Source: Macrothele yani (Eukaryota > Arthropoda > Arachnida > Araneae > Macrothelidae). From it: a stretch of 64,000 nt of DNA. Shown here piece by piece: positions 9,885-20,768 of the stretch (its first letter is position 1; every line of letters starts with the position of its first letter). The stretch spans positions 51,469,336-51,533,335 of the forward strand of contig CM077006.1 of assembly GCA_039090855.1 (NCBI GenBank), given 5' to 3'. Made by a program: the position numbers and the translations under genes. A model generated the notes under the pieces. That model did no database searches, was not told where the DNA came from, and saw only the letters and a list, made by a program, of their open reading frames with translations.

Positions 9885-11400
9885 ATCTAACCGAAGAAAG
9901 AAGTTTTTTAATCGGGTTTTTAATTCTGCAGATGCTGCTGTAAACGGAATCGTGAACTTCCGCCCTTTGGTTGCAGACTTGTGCGTTAAGAAAAATTTGA
10001 AATTACATGAGAAACATTTCGTAGCGGAAACGATCTCTAACAAAGAAAGAAGTTTTTAAATCGGACTCTTAGAAGCAGAGATATCGACAAATATAAGATA
10101 TTCATCTACCCTCTTGCTCAAGAAGAAGGTATTATTTTTTTATTGGAGGTTTAACGACCACCGTGAGCAACTCAATGGGCTATAAGCAGTCGCCCGTCCT
10201 AGTTTAGGGCCACCGGTTCCAGGGAAGGGAGAGAGCCAGTGCCTAAGACAAACACAACATCCGTGCCTCACCGGGATTCGAACCCGGACCCCTTTCGGAC
10301 GAATGATCAGAGGCCATCGCTTAGACCACTGCGGCAGAAAGTTTTCTCAAAAAGTTTTTCGATGTGAGCGGTATCTGTCTAGAAAAGAATTTTTTCAGTC
10401 GAGTTTTCAGAAGCTCAAATTTTGTTGCAAATACATCAGAAGCAGAAATTAGCACATATGCCCCCTGGTAGCCAAACCATTATTTACCAAATATTAAAAA
10501 TTGTATGAAAAACCTTTCCCATCGAGCTGTATCCGGTGCAGAAAGAATTTTTCAAATCGGAATTTTAGAAGCGGAGATATCGGGGGAAACGCAATGTACC
10601 ATAACGCCGTCAAGAGGAATATTTATGAATTATTTGAAATTTTTGAAATTATATGAAAATCATGTCGCGCAGGAAACTATCCAATAAAGAAGGAATTTTT
10701 GAAATCGGACCATTAGAAGCAGATATATTGAGAAAAATAATATATATGTCTACGCCTCCTGGCGGAAAAACCCTGCAATATTTTAAGAAGAAAATATTCC
10801 GAAAAGGTTTATCGACGATGAGCGGTACCGGTCCACGAACGTATTTTTTCAATCGAGATTTTAGAAGCTCAGATTTTCTCGCATATATATCAGAAGAAGA
10901 AATTAACACTTACGCCCCGTGGTAATCAAACCATTTTTTACCAAAATATTATAAATTATAAGAAAAAGATTTCCCATCAGGAGATGTATCCGCTGGAAAA
11001 AAAAATTCAAATCGGAGTTTTAGAAGTAAAGATAACGGAGAAAACGCAAATTAGTTTTACGCCCTCTAGCGGAAAATCTATGCGTAACTTGAAAAAAGTG
11101 ACTATACCTAAAATACTCTTCGACATAAATGGAATCAAAAGATAAAAGAATTTTCTCAGTCGGATGTTTAGAAGGATATATATGAATGAAATGTATTTTA
11201 AATTCGATATCATCTGCATTTACGCCCTGTAGCGGCAAAATTGTACATCGTAAAAAAAAAAAAATGAAATGAAAGATTCGCATATTTGAAGCTTTCCAAT
11301 GCAAAAAGAATTTTTTAAATACGACTAATAGTTGCAGAGATACGGACGGACAAACCGATAACATCAGCACGATCCTTTTTTTTAAAAAGACGTGCTAAAA
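9885..11400 (+). repeat. Degenerate tandem array, unit about 150 bp
   Basis: A core phrase close to AATCGGAGTTTTAGAAGCAG followed by GAGATAT recurs near 9898, 10050, 10393, 10545, 10690, 10840, 10995, 11145 and 11313. Spacing is about 145-168 bp once the SINE-B insertion at 10133-10337 is removed. Second shared phrases are ACGCCCTCTAGCGG and ACGCCCCNTGGTNN. A related block is at 46780-47400. No frame is long enough to be convincing; the ORFs at 10505-10925 are fragments of the repeat. Confidence 0.75.
10133..10337 (-). repeat. SINE-B (tRNA-derived)
   Basis: Minus-strand tRNA-like head with B box GGGTTCGAATCCC and an A box region next to GCAGTGGTCTAAGCGATGG. Body phrases: TTACGGCACTGG-like, GACGGGCGACTGCTTATAGC and the 3' end GTTAAACCTCCAAT with an A tail. 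Inserted in the 150 bp array. Confidence 0.9.
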
Positions 11401-12001
11401 AACGTTACAAATTGTAATATATTTTATCGCATAGTAAAAATCATAACGCCCAGGAAAATCAAACTTCTCTTTTGAAGATCTCTCTATAAAAATCCTGATT
11501 CTAGATTAAGTGAAATCCTCACAACTAAGAATCTGAAACTAGTGCTTCAGCATGGAACTTATAAATTAGCAGCTTTTTGTTTTACGCGGATCTTAAGTGC
11601 ATAATTTGAAACCAAAATGTTGAATATTGAGGATACATTTAGAATTCTATCTATTCTACTATTCTACCAAATAGTGGAGCTACAAAGTTACGTCCCAGAG
11701 ATTTAGAAATTTTTGAAAAGCGTATATGTGTGTGAGTCATGAAATGCGAAACAAATTTTTTATCCATACCGAAAGTAAACAACATACTTTCCTCTGATGG
11801 GATGAAAGTTCAACTTTGGCTGCACCAAGAAGAAACATCACAACGCTGTCTCAATTCCCTCAAAGTTGTAAAATATCAGGATTACGTATAAAAGAATCGT
11901 GTATAATCTGAAATTCAAATGTTAACGTATAATCTCAAAAACAAAAAAAAAAAAAAAGCGTATAAATGATGAAGTCGTTGACGAAATTCGTGCCAATAAC
12001 A
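11401..12001. other. Non-coding, ACGTATAA-rich right part
   Basis: No gene. From 11884 rightward, CGTATAA-type motifs become frequent (11884, 11924, 11958), leading into the hairpin at 12002. Confidence 0.5.
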
Positions 12002-12339
12002 TCAATTGCTAAATTGCCGTCGTTGCACGATATAAGATGAAATTCAAATTTAACGATGAAAATTGACTTTTATTTACACTGAATTAAAAGCTGAAAGTCA
12101 AAATCACCTCACTAGATCTTTCATGCTGGCTCCCAGCACATCCTCAGGTGAATTCTAAAACAGGTATACGTAAAAATGTTTTAGAATTCACCTGAGGATG
12201 TGCTGGGAGCCAGCATGAAAGATCTATAGAGAGGTGATTTTGAATTTCAGCTTTTGATTCAGTGTAAATAAAAGTCAATTTTCATCGTTAAATTTGAATT
12301 TCATCTTATATCGTGCAACGACGGCATTGTAGCAATTGA
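12002..12339. repeat. Long hairpin, arms about 160 bp
   Basis: Arm 12002-12161 and arm 12178-12339 are near-perfect reverse complements around a 16-base loop (12162-12177). The core TGTGCTGGGAGCCAGCATGA is matched exactly on the other arm. CGTATAA motifs flank it on both sides (11958; 12343, 12357, 12422, 12438, 12452). The form fits a fold-back MITE, but I cannot see a clear target duplication. Confidence 0.9.
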
Positions 12340-13646
12340 TGGCGTATAAATGAATTACGTATAAATGAGTTAAGAAAAGTGATAGAAACTACAATAAAGT
12401 ATAGGGACTAATGCAGAATTACGTATAAAAGTGAGAAACGTATAACTGAAAAACGTATAACAAAGGTTGTATTTGGTACAAAACTCAAAGCACATTCAGT
12501 TGATTTAAGGAAGATGCAAGACTTTTGATAAAATGACAGAGCTAGTCAGTCTTCTATTGGATTGCGTATCTGTCTGCGTATTTACCATAGAAATACTATT
12601 CTTGAAGCATCCATCGTTCCTCACCGCTTCGCTTGTTTTTTTGATAGGACTGCAGCATTGGTAAGATGTTTCAACGAACTTTCGGTTTCTATGTTAAAGA
12701 TTAAAAAAAAATCGTATGATATCATATCAGACGTAAATATGATTGAGATCATCCATTTTGTTTTTTTAGTGTAGAATTTTCCTTCGAGGAATAGCTGCAA
12801 CTTACAGTACAGTGGGGGAAATTGCACGAAATCTCCGGAGCCGTATGATTTTCAAAAGTCTCTGTGTAATCTCTGTGGAGTTCTCTAAATTTAAAACCAT
12901 TCTGTCTTGAAATAGGTGTTCCTTACCGACGAGAATTCGAAGGGATTTCTTTCGTTGACAAAAGCATCTTCATTCAAGTAATGCAGTCAATATGCACTTT
13001 CCTAACTTGTTCCGACTACTTTTCGAGAATTAGCATAAAAATCGTTTGCAAAGAAGTTCCGCAGGTTCTGTTTTATTTGTTCTGTTCGGACGGAATGGCC
13101 TTAATTCTCTGGAATCCGTATCTAGAATGAGGGTATTGGAAACAGGTCCACGCACAGAGGAAAATGAATGTTCTTATTCTAAAAACAAGCAGAAGTGTTG
13201 CCATTAACTAAACTACAAAACGCGAGAACGAGAGAGAGAGAGAGAGAGAGCACAAAACCTAAAACTCTCAGAGGTGTCAGTTTAAAAATGGAGATTAATT
13301 ACAATATTATTCACATAGGAACAGTGGCGTCGGAACTGTTTTTTGACAGCGGGGGCAAGATGTCGCAGAACAAAATATTTTATCATGGCATAAAATTTAT
13401 CCTACTACTTGTAAAAGAAGACGTGCTGACCTCATTAGGAAAATTTGCTGAAATTTTTTTTTTCGATTTAAGATTCATCTACAAAAAAAAAAAAAAAAAA
13501 ACACTTTCATATCCATATACATATACTGTAGTTTCTCAGTGTAAAACTAACTGTACGTACAAACTGCATTACACTATGGATTTTGATACTTCCGGATTGG
13601 TACGAATTCCACAGAAATTGTACCCATGAACCTATTATTAAATATT
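12340..13646. other. Non-coding stretch with GA microsatellite
   Basis: A GA dinucleotide run lies at about 13228-13250 and poly-A tracts near 13484-13501. The frame at 13195-13629 spans these simple repeats and is not convincing as a gene. Confidence 0.5.
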
Positions 13647-14620
13647 GAAGTAACTTATATCTCATTTCTCACCCTACTTCCACTTCCCCATTTATTTTTG
13701 CTTATTTTTTTTATGTAACTTATATTTCATTTCTCACCCTACTTCCACTTCCCCATTTATTTTTGCTTATTTTTTTATGTAACTTATATCTCATTTGTCA
13801 CCCTGCTTCCACTTCCCCATTTGTTTTTGCTTATTTTTTTTAATGTAACTTATATCTCATTTCTCACCCTACTTCCACTTCCCCATTTATTTTTGCTTAT
13901 TTTTTTTTATGTACCTTATACTCATTTCTCACCCTACTTCCACTTCCCCATTTATTTTTGCTTATTTTTTTATGTAACTTATATCTCATTTCTCACCCTG
14001 CTTCCACTTCCCCATTTATTTTTGCTTATTTTTTTTTATGTAACTTATATCTCATTTCGCACCCTACTTCCACTTCCCCATTTATTTTTGCTTATTTTTT
14101 TATGTAACTTATATCTCATTTCTCACCCTACTTCCACTTCCCCATTTATTTTTCCTTATTTTTTTTATGTAACTTATATCTCATTTCTCACCCTACTTCC
14201 ACTTCCCCATTTATTTTTGCTTATTTTTTTATGTAACTTATACTCATTTCTCACCCTACTTCCACTTCCCCATTTGTTTTTGCTTATTTTTTTTTATGTA
14301 ACTTATATCTCATTTCTCACCCTGCTTCCACTTCCCCATTTATTTTTGCTTATTTTTTTATGTAACTTAAATCTCATTTCTCACCCTACTTCCACTTCCC
14401 GATTTGTTTTTGCTTATTTTTTTTTATGTAACTTATATCTCATTTCTCACCCTGCTTCCACTTCCCCATTTATTTTTGCTTATTTTCTTTATGTAACTTA
14501 AATCTCATTTCTCACCCTACTTCCACTTGCCCATTTATTTTTGCTCATTTTTTTTATGTAACTTATATCTCATTTCTCACCCTACTTCCACTTTCCCATT
14601 TGTTTTTGCTTATTTTTTAG
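13647..14620. repeat. Minisatellite, about 65 bp x 15
   Basis: Fifteen copies of a unit containing CACCCTACTTCCACTTCCCC, ATTTATTTTTGCTTATTTTTT and ATGTAACTTATATCTCATTT. Units differ in T-run length and at fixed sites (CCCTAC/CCCTGC, CCATTTA/CCATTTG). The open frame of 226 codons at 13821-14501 is a by-product of the repeat and should not be called a protein. Late units alternate as dimers (see findings). Confidence 0.95.
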
Positions 14621-16309
14621 ATGAAGACAAATTTTTTACACTTAGTAAGACACAAAACGTTGCTGGTCTTCAAACAGGAACCAGCCCTGTGGACTGTTTA
14701 GTGGGGGCATTAAAAAAATTCAGATTTCTAGATAGTTCATGAAAAAAAAAAAAAATGAAGAGCAATGCTTATTTTTTTCAACATGAACTCAAAAACAAAA
14801 CAAAAAACACGAATGTTTGAGATTTCCAATCACGAACATATGTAATTTGAAAAGGAAGAAAACTGAGGGGGTCAAATATGTTGTTTTGCCCCCACACTCA
14901 TCTGCGTGCGGGGGCAACTGCCCCCTCTGCCCCCGCGGTTCCGACGCCGCTGCATAGGAACGGAAACAGAAACCAGTTTTGCTTAATTCTTTTCTCTCTC
15001 TCTCTCTTTTTTTTAGGTCTTTTGCAAAAAAAGTACCCGCTTATTGCATATGATTTCTACGCAGGGTTAGATTTAAGCGGTATCGCATCGCAAACTGCGA
15101 ATCAAATCGACCTGAATCGTTTCGCAGATATGACTTTCCTTCGCATTTATTGCGAATGCGATACGTTTCATTTTGAACTCCCGTTACGCTTACCTTCAGT
15201 GAACTTTTCGAACTGTTATGGTGGTTGTTGTGGCCCTTATGCCAATATTACCCCCCCCCCCCCGCCAAGATGATTTCCTCTTCTTTTTAAAGTGTTTCGA
15301 CGGGCAGATGTTGTTCAAGGTTAATTGCTGTTAATAGGTGAACCTCAAAGACACGAAGGAGAGAAGCAGTCATAGATTTTCAGACAATACCTCTCCCTTC
15401 TTATACCCCCTCCCCCCCCCCTCATTCTGCCTCTCCTCCTCTTACTTTCTTATATTTATAGTATAAAAAGCATAGTGGTCGGTCAAAAGCAGACTTTCGC
15501 ATTTACACGTTTTGGCATTCAAGGAACAAGATTTCACCATTTTGGTAAGAAAACTCTGAAATGTTGGGGCCGTTTTTGGATGCAAAAACTAAAAGCAGCT
15601 CCATATTACCAAGTAAGATGCCGTTGGAAGCGGAAACTCATTTTGAGTGCAGTGGTGAAGCCATTTGTTACTGTGGGTCTTATTTCTCGAGATATTTGGG
15701 TAGGAGCAGTTTGGGTATAGCACGGACAATCCTATAGACCACCTGGAAACGAGCGGTAGAACAGCCTGGAGATTTATTGTTTGGACGGATTTTTTCCGCC
15801 TGTGTGAAAGGGGCCTAAAGTTTCAAAGAGAAAAATAATTTGCTCTGCTTCCAGCGTAATTAAGGGGGGCTCGTAACTGGACTAATTTCACTGAGATTCG
15901 CAACTAGACCCCTTAATAATGACTAGATTAATTTAATTCCCAATTACAATCATTTCTCCACAGCAATATCCCCACCTCAACGTTTTTAACAACAGTAGAA
16001 AAAGGAATCTCAATCAAGGGACTGCCAAGTGAGAATGGATTTAGAGACTAACTCTACGTTAAAGAAAACATGGGACGTTAATTCCACTAACGGTGCAGTT
16101 TTTCTGTGGCATTTTTTTTGATTAAAAAAGAATTATAAGACTTTTGCTTTTTAAAAAGAAAACAATTATGCTGTATAGGGTTTATCGAGAAGCGGTCCGA
16201 CTAGAATGAAAAGTACCGGAACGGCGTTTCGGCCTTACTACACCACTGGATATTTTATAGTTCGTCATACCAGAGGTAGACGTGAATGGTAGCTCCTCTT
16301 GGGAAACCA

Positions 16310-16626
16310 AATCAGATCAGATCATATGTAGAGGATTTTAAGAAGGGAGTGTCTGACCCCAGGTCTTAAACAACCCTTAGAAACAAAAAACTAGGAGCTT
16401 TGGGCTAGAGCGCCCGATAGGAAAGTGACACGGAAGCAAAGTGGAAAGGGGGAGGAAGACGCCATTACTTATTACCGGGGGGCAGTACCCGGGGTCCGAC
16501 GGCTTAACGTGCCCATCCGACGCACAGCGGATATTTAGTGGATCGAGCTTTCGTACCAGCTGGGATCGAACCTGAGGTCCTTTCCGTGGCAGTCACGAAC
16601 GTTGCCCACAACGCCACTTTCTACAC
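16310..16626 (-). repeat. SINE-A, duplicate of 1441-1757
   Basis: Same element and position as in copy 1, with B box GGTTCGATCCC on the minus strand. Confidence 0.8.
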
Positions 16627-16634
16627 ATCTTTCT

Positions 16635-16677
16635 GTTTATAAACCATGTGAATCCACAATACACATGGTTTATAAAC
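16635..16677. repeat. Perfect 16 bp hairpin, copy 2
   Basis: Duplicate of the hairpin at 1766-1808, unchanged. Confidence 0.8.
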
Positions 16678-16823
16678 ACCCCTAAACTGCCGCAGTAGTG
16701 CTAATTTAAGGGTGGAGATTAGACCCTGAGTTGGAAATTTGGACCCGGACTTGGCCGTCACATAATTCAACCCGATCCACTTGACACGGAAAGATCTTCT
16801 TTGAACTATAAATTGGAATATAT

Positions 16824-17374
16824 GATCATTGTCAATCATTATCAGTCCACTGCTGAATGAAGGTCTCCCCAAGTTTCTTCAACAACAGACTGTCTTGGGC
16901 CAGTTTTTCCATCCACCCCTCTCCCTAGTGGCCTTTTTTCTGATTCTCTTGCTGTCCCTTGGAATCCAGTCTAAAATTTCGGTTGTTCATCGGTGATCCG
17001 TTCTCCTAGAAAAATGTCCAGCCCATTGCCATTTCAGGGATTTTACTGATCATGATGTCTTCCACTCTTGTCATTTTCCTTATCCACGAGTTCCTTTTTT
17101 TATCTTTCTTGGTTACACCAAGCATGCATCTCTCCATGCTTCTTTCAGCTGTCTGCAGTCTTTGTATGTCTTTTTTAGTTAAGGTCCAAGTCGCTGCTCT
17201 GTACCTAAGCACTGGGAGGATGCATTGATTAAACACTTTTCTTTTAAAACATAATGGTACATTACTCATAAAAATTGTACTGTTTCTTCCGAAAGCTCTC
17301 CAACTAAGTTTTTTACGCCAATTAATTTCTTCACTAATGCGACCTTTGCTTGATATCTTATCTATATCTTAGGC
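16824..17374 (-). pseudogene. RTE-type LINE 3' fragment, copy 2
   Basis: Longer than its copy 1 partner. The frame at 17006-17269 reads CFKRKVFNQCILPVLRYRA then RSMERCMLGVTKKDKKRNSW and RKMTRVEDIM, the conserved C-terminal region of RTE-clade ORF2 proteins. It is followed by frameshifted sequence to the 3' tail at the left. Homology stops at about 17374, within a few bases of where the two other complete fragments in this window stop. Confidence 0.8.
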
Positions 17375-17690
17375 CGCGGATGGTCTAGTGGTCAACGTTC
17401 GTGACTACCACGGAGAAATCTCGGGTTCGATCCCAGACAGGTAGGAACGCTCGAACCACTAAATATCCTCCGTGCGTCGGGTGGGCACGTTACGGGCCCC
17501 GGGTACTGTCCCGCCAGGAATAAATATAGCTGTCTTCCTTCCCCTTTCTACCTCGCTTCCGTGTGATTTTCCTATCGGGCACTCTAACCCAAATCTCCTA
17601 GCTTCCTATTTCTAAGGGTTGTTTAAGACCTGGGGTCACACTCCCTTCCTAAAATATGATTCTTCTTGCATATGATCTAAAAACAAGAGC
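17372..17690 (+). repeat. SINE-A, full length
   Basis: Begins GGCCGCGGATGGTCTAGTGG (A box) and continues with B box GGTTCGATCCC and the full body to GCATATGATC. It abuts the 5' end of the RTE fragment. Confidence 0.85.
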
Positions 17691-17955
17691 AGACGAAAAA
17701 CATAAAAAAAAAAAAAAAAAACCCTCCGATAGAAGCTTGTTTTCCTCCCTTGCAATCATGTAGAAGGGGTTGTTTAGAAATAGTTCCTTAGCAGAGCAAA
17801 GGCAATATTTTTTAGGCTTAGCGGCGCTAAGCCACTTTCTGTGTTAGTAAGAGAAGCTGAGGATTTTTTGTAGGTTATCATGTATGCAAAAATAATGAAA
17901 TCTATGTTCTATATACAAACATACTCCTATCTTACTCAAATGTTGATACTACGGA

Positions 17956-18148
17956 GATGCCCACCCGATTGCCGAGTGGTCTGAGGCTCTGGCTTCTGAC
18001 TATTTGCTAGAGTTCAGGAAGAGAATGGGGATGTGCTTGGCCAATAGCGTTGGATATGTCCGTTACACGAAACCAGTGGTGTGAAATTAGGCACTTATAG
18101 CCCTACAACCTGATCACGGTGGTAAAGGAAAAAAAAATAAAGGAAAAA
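17956..18148 (+). repeat. SINE-C, copy 2
   Basis: Duplicate of 2856-3048, again hosting the Tc1 dimer in its A-rich tail. Confidence 0.6.
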
Positions 18149-18182
18149 TACACTGAAGAGCAACTGAATTACAGATACCTGT

Positions 18183-19237
18183 CTAGTAACGTGTAGCACC
18201 ACCTTTCGCCCTGATGACAACGGCGATTCGTCTCGGCATGGACTCGACAAGACACCGGAAGCGTTGGGAAGCCATACGGATCCACGACCCCTGAACAAGC
18301 TCCCACAGTTCACGAAGATTTGATGGAGAGGGGTCAGAGCCTCGAACATCTCTCTAGATGGGATTGAGGGCAGGTGACCTAGCTGGCTAAGGAAGCGAGG
18401 TCACGTCGGTGGAGTGTTCAACCAACCATTCGGATACAATTCGGGAGAAATTCCACGGTGCATTGTCTTGTTGCAGGATGAGGTCCCCAGTGGAATGTTG
18501 AAGACGCACAAACGGGAGCAAATGGTTGTCCAGGATATCCCAGTAATATTGACCTGTGAGGGACGATGTCACACGTACCAGGGGTCCCATTTCATTCCAC
18601 GTAAACAGTTCCCAGACGAGAATGCCACCCCCACCAGCTTGAAGAGTACCCTGCTGGCAAGAAGGATTCATCGCTTCATGTGGTTTGTGCCGTACTGGTA
18701 TCCTGCCATCCGCATGTACCAACGTGAATCTCGACTCATCAGTCCAGGCAACATTTTTCCACATGTCTAGGGTCCGGTGGCGATGTTCCCGCGCCATGCT
18801 AATATTTGCACCCTGTGATGGGCTGTCATCAGTGGTACCCTCGTGGGACGATGGCTTCTGTACCCCATAGCGAGGAGATGGTTCTGGATGGTGTGGCTGC
18901 TCACACGTTTTTGTGCACCAGCGTTAAATTGCCGAGCGATTTCTTGCACTGTGGCCCGTCTATCCGCTGTTACAATGCGAGCTAGCCAACTATGACCCCC
19001 GTCATCCACACGCTGTTGTCCACTGCAGTTGGGCCTTGCAGGGATGGTTTTACCGGATTCGATGTACTCACGGTGCACCCGTGACACAGTGGCTCGTGAA
19101 AATCCCAGTGCCTGCACGACTTTCGAAATGGAGTGACCCATTCGTGGGTCACCGACAATTTGCCCACGATCAAATGCGCTCAGATCCTTCGTCTTACCCA
19201 TACTGCGCCCGACTTTTACTGATTCCTGTCGTATCAC
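18183..19237 (-). pseudogene. Tc1-like transposase, minus arm (copy 2)
   Basis: Starts at ATG 19237 with MIRQESVKVGRSMGK, then the HTH region to about residue 150. A frameshift near 18790 follows. The block 18387-18797 is longer than in copy 1: it runs uninterrupted from WTDESRF through the second aspartate in LQQDNAPWNFS, because the stop seen in copy 1 near 3449 is absent. Still dead because of the frameshift. Confidence 0.85.
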
Positions 19238-19322
19238 TCTTTATGTTATCGGATCGCCGCATACGTCATGTCGCTTCCGTTTACAGGGCCGCCCACAGCG
19301 CCACATTTGCATAACGCCAGCA

Positions 19323-20327
19323 GATCGTGGGCAAATTGTCGGGGCCCAACGAATGGGTCACTCCATCTGGGAAGTCGTGCAGGCACTGGGATTTTCACGA
19401 GCCACTGTGTCATGGGTGCACCGTGAGTACATCGAATCCGGTAAAACCATCCCTGCAAGGGCCAACTACCGTGGACAACAGCGTGTAAATGAGCGGGGTC
19501 ATCGTCGGCTAGCTCGCATTGTAACAGCGGACAGACGGGCCACAGTGCAAGAAATCACTCGGCAATTTAACGCTGGTGCACAAAAACGTGTAAGCAGCCA
19601 CACCATCCAGAACCATCTCCTTGCAATGGGTTACAGAAGCCATCGTCCCACGAGGGCACCGCTTCTGACCGCACATCACAGGGTGCAAAGATTAGCATAG
19701 GCGCGGGAACATCGCCACTGGACCCCAGATATGTGGAAAATTGTTGCCTGGACTGATGAGTCGAGATTTACGTTGGTACATGCGGATAGCATGATACGAG
19801 TACGGCACAAACCACATGAAGCGATGAATCCTTCTTGCCAGCAGGGTACTCTTCAAGCTGGTAGGAGTGGCATTCTCGCCTGGGGACTGTTTACGTGGAT
19901 TGAAATGGGACCCCTGGTACGTGTGACATCGTCCTTTACAGGTTAACGTTACCGGGATATCCTGGACGACCATTTGCTCCCGTTTGTGCGTCTTCATTAT
20001 CCCACTGGGGACCTCATCCTGCAACAAAACAATGCACCGTGGAATTTCTCCCGAATTGTATCCGAATGGTTGGATGAACACTCCACCGACATGACCTCGC
20101 TTCCTAGGTCACCTGATCTCAATCCCATCGAGCACATATGGGATGCCATCGAGAGAGAGATGTTCGAGGCTCTGACCCCCCCTCAATCAAAGCTTCGTGA
20201 ACTGTGGGAGCTTGTTCAGGGGTCGTGGATCCGTATGGCTTCCCAACGCTTCCGGTGTCTTGTCGAGTCCATGCAGAGACGAATCGCCGCCGTTATCATG
20301 GCGAAAGGTGGTGCTACGCGTTACTAG
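19323..20327 (+). pseudogene. Tc1-like transposase, plus arm (copy 2)
   Basis: It lacks the N-terminus like its copy 1 partner. Segments: HTH at 19353-19700, WTDESRF at 19731-19946, and an open C-terminal piece of 117 residues at 19974-20327. That piece keeps LQQNNAPWNFS (second catalytic aspartate changed to asparagine), LNPIEHIWDAIE with the glutamate, and RRIAAVIMAKGGATRY before the stop. Confidence 0.85.
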
Positions 20328-20462
20328 ACAGGTATCTCTAATTCAATTGCTCTTCAGTGTACATCACTTGCATTTTGAAGCATTGCTCTCTCAGTTCGGC
20401 AGGAAAATCTCGTTGATTTAACCGTCTGAAATTATTTCCTGTGTTATTTCTTATAATCACAT

Positions 20463-20768
20463 CATAGGAAGAGGGTTTTAGGAAGGGAGTATCTGACCCC
20501 AAGTCTTAAACAACCCTTAGAAATAGGAAGCTAGGAGAATTGGGCTAGAGTTCCCGATAGGAAAGTCACACGGAAGCGAGGTAGAAAGGGAGAGGAAGAC
20601 GCCCTTATTTATTACCGAGATGCTAGTACCCGGGGACCGACGGCTTAACGTGCCCATCCGACGCACGGCGGGTATTTAGTGCTTCGAGAGTTCGTACTTG
20701 CCTGGGATCGAACCTGAGGTTTTCTCAGTAGCAATCACGAACGTTGACCACTAGGCCACCCGTGGCCC
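20463..20768 (-). repeat. SINE-A, duplicate of 5360-5668
   Basis: Same copy as in duplication copy 1, full length with A and B boxes on the minus strand. Confidence 0.85.

Larger units (their letters stand above)
18151..20359. mobile_element. Palindromic Tc1-like dimer, copy 2
   Basis: Same structure as 3052-5257: outer ends CACTGAAGAGCAAC/TTGAATT in inverted orientation, TA on both sides (18149-18150 and 20360-20361) and two transposase genes pointing outward. Length is 2209 bp against 2206 bp in copy 1. Confidence 0.85.

Noticed and set aside
9587..12480. A single large pogo-like element starting at ACAGTGAACCC
   Set aside because: No matching inverted end was found on the right and no transposase lies between; only the motif cluster is reported.
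13821..14501. A 226-codon open frame rich in Phe, Leu, Pro and Tyr that could be read as a membrane protein
   Set aside because: It lies entirely in the 65 bp minisatellite; the frame persists because the repeat lacks stops in that frame, and indels change the frame between units.
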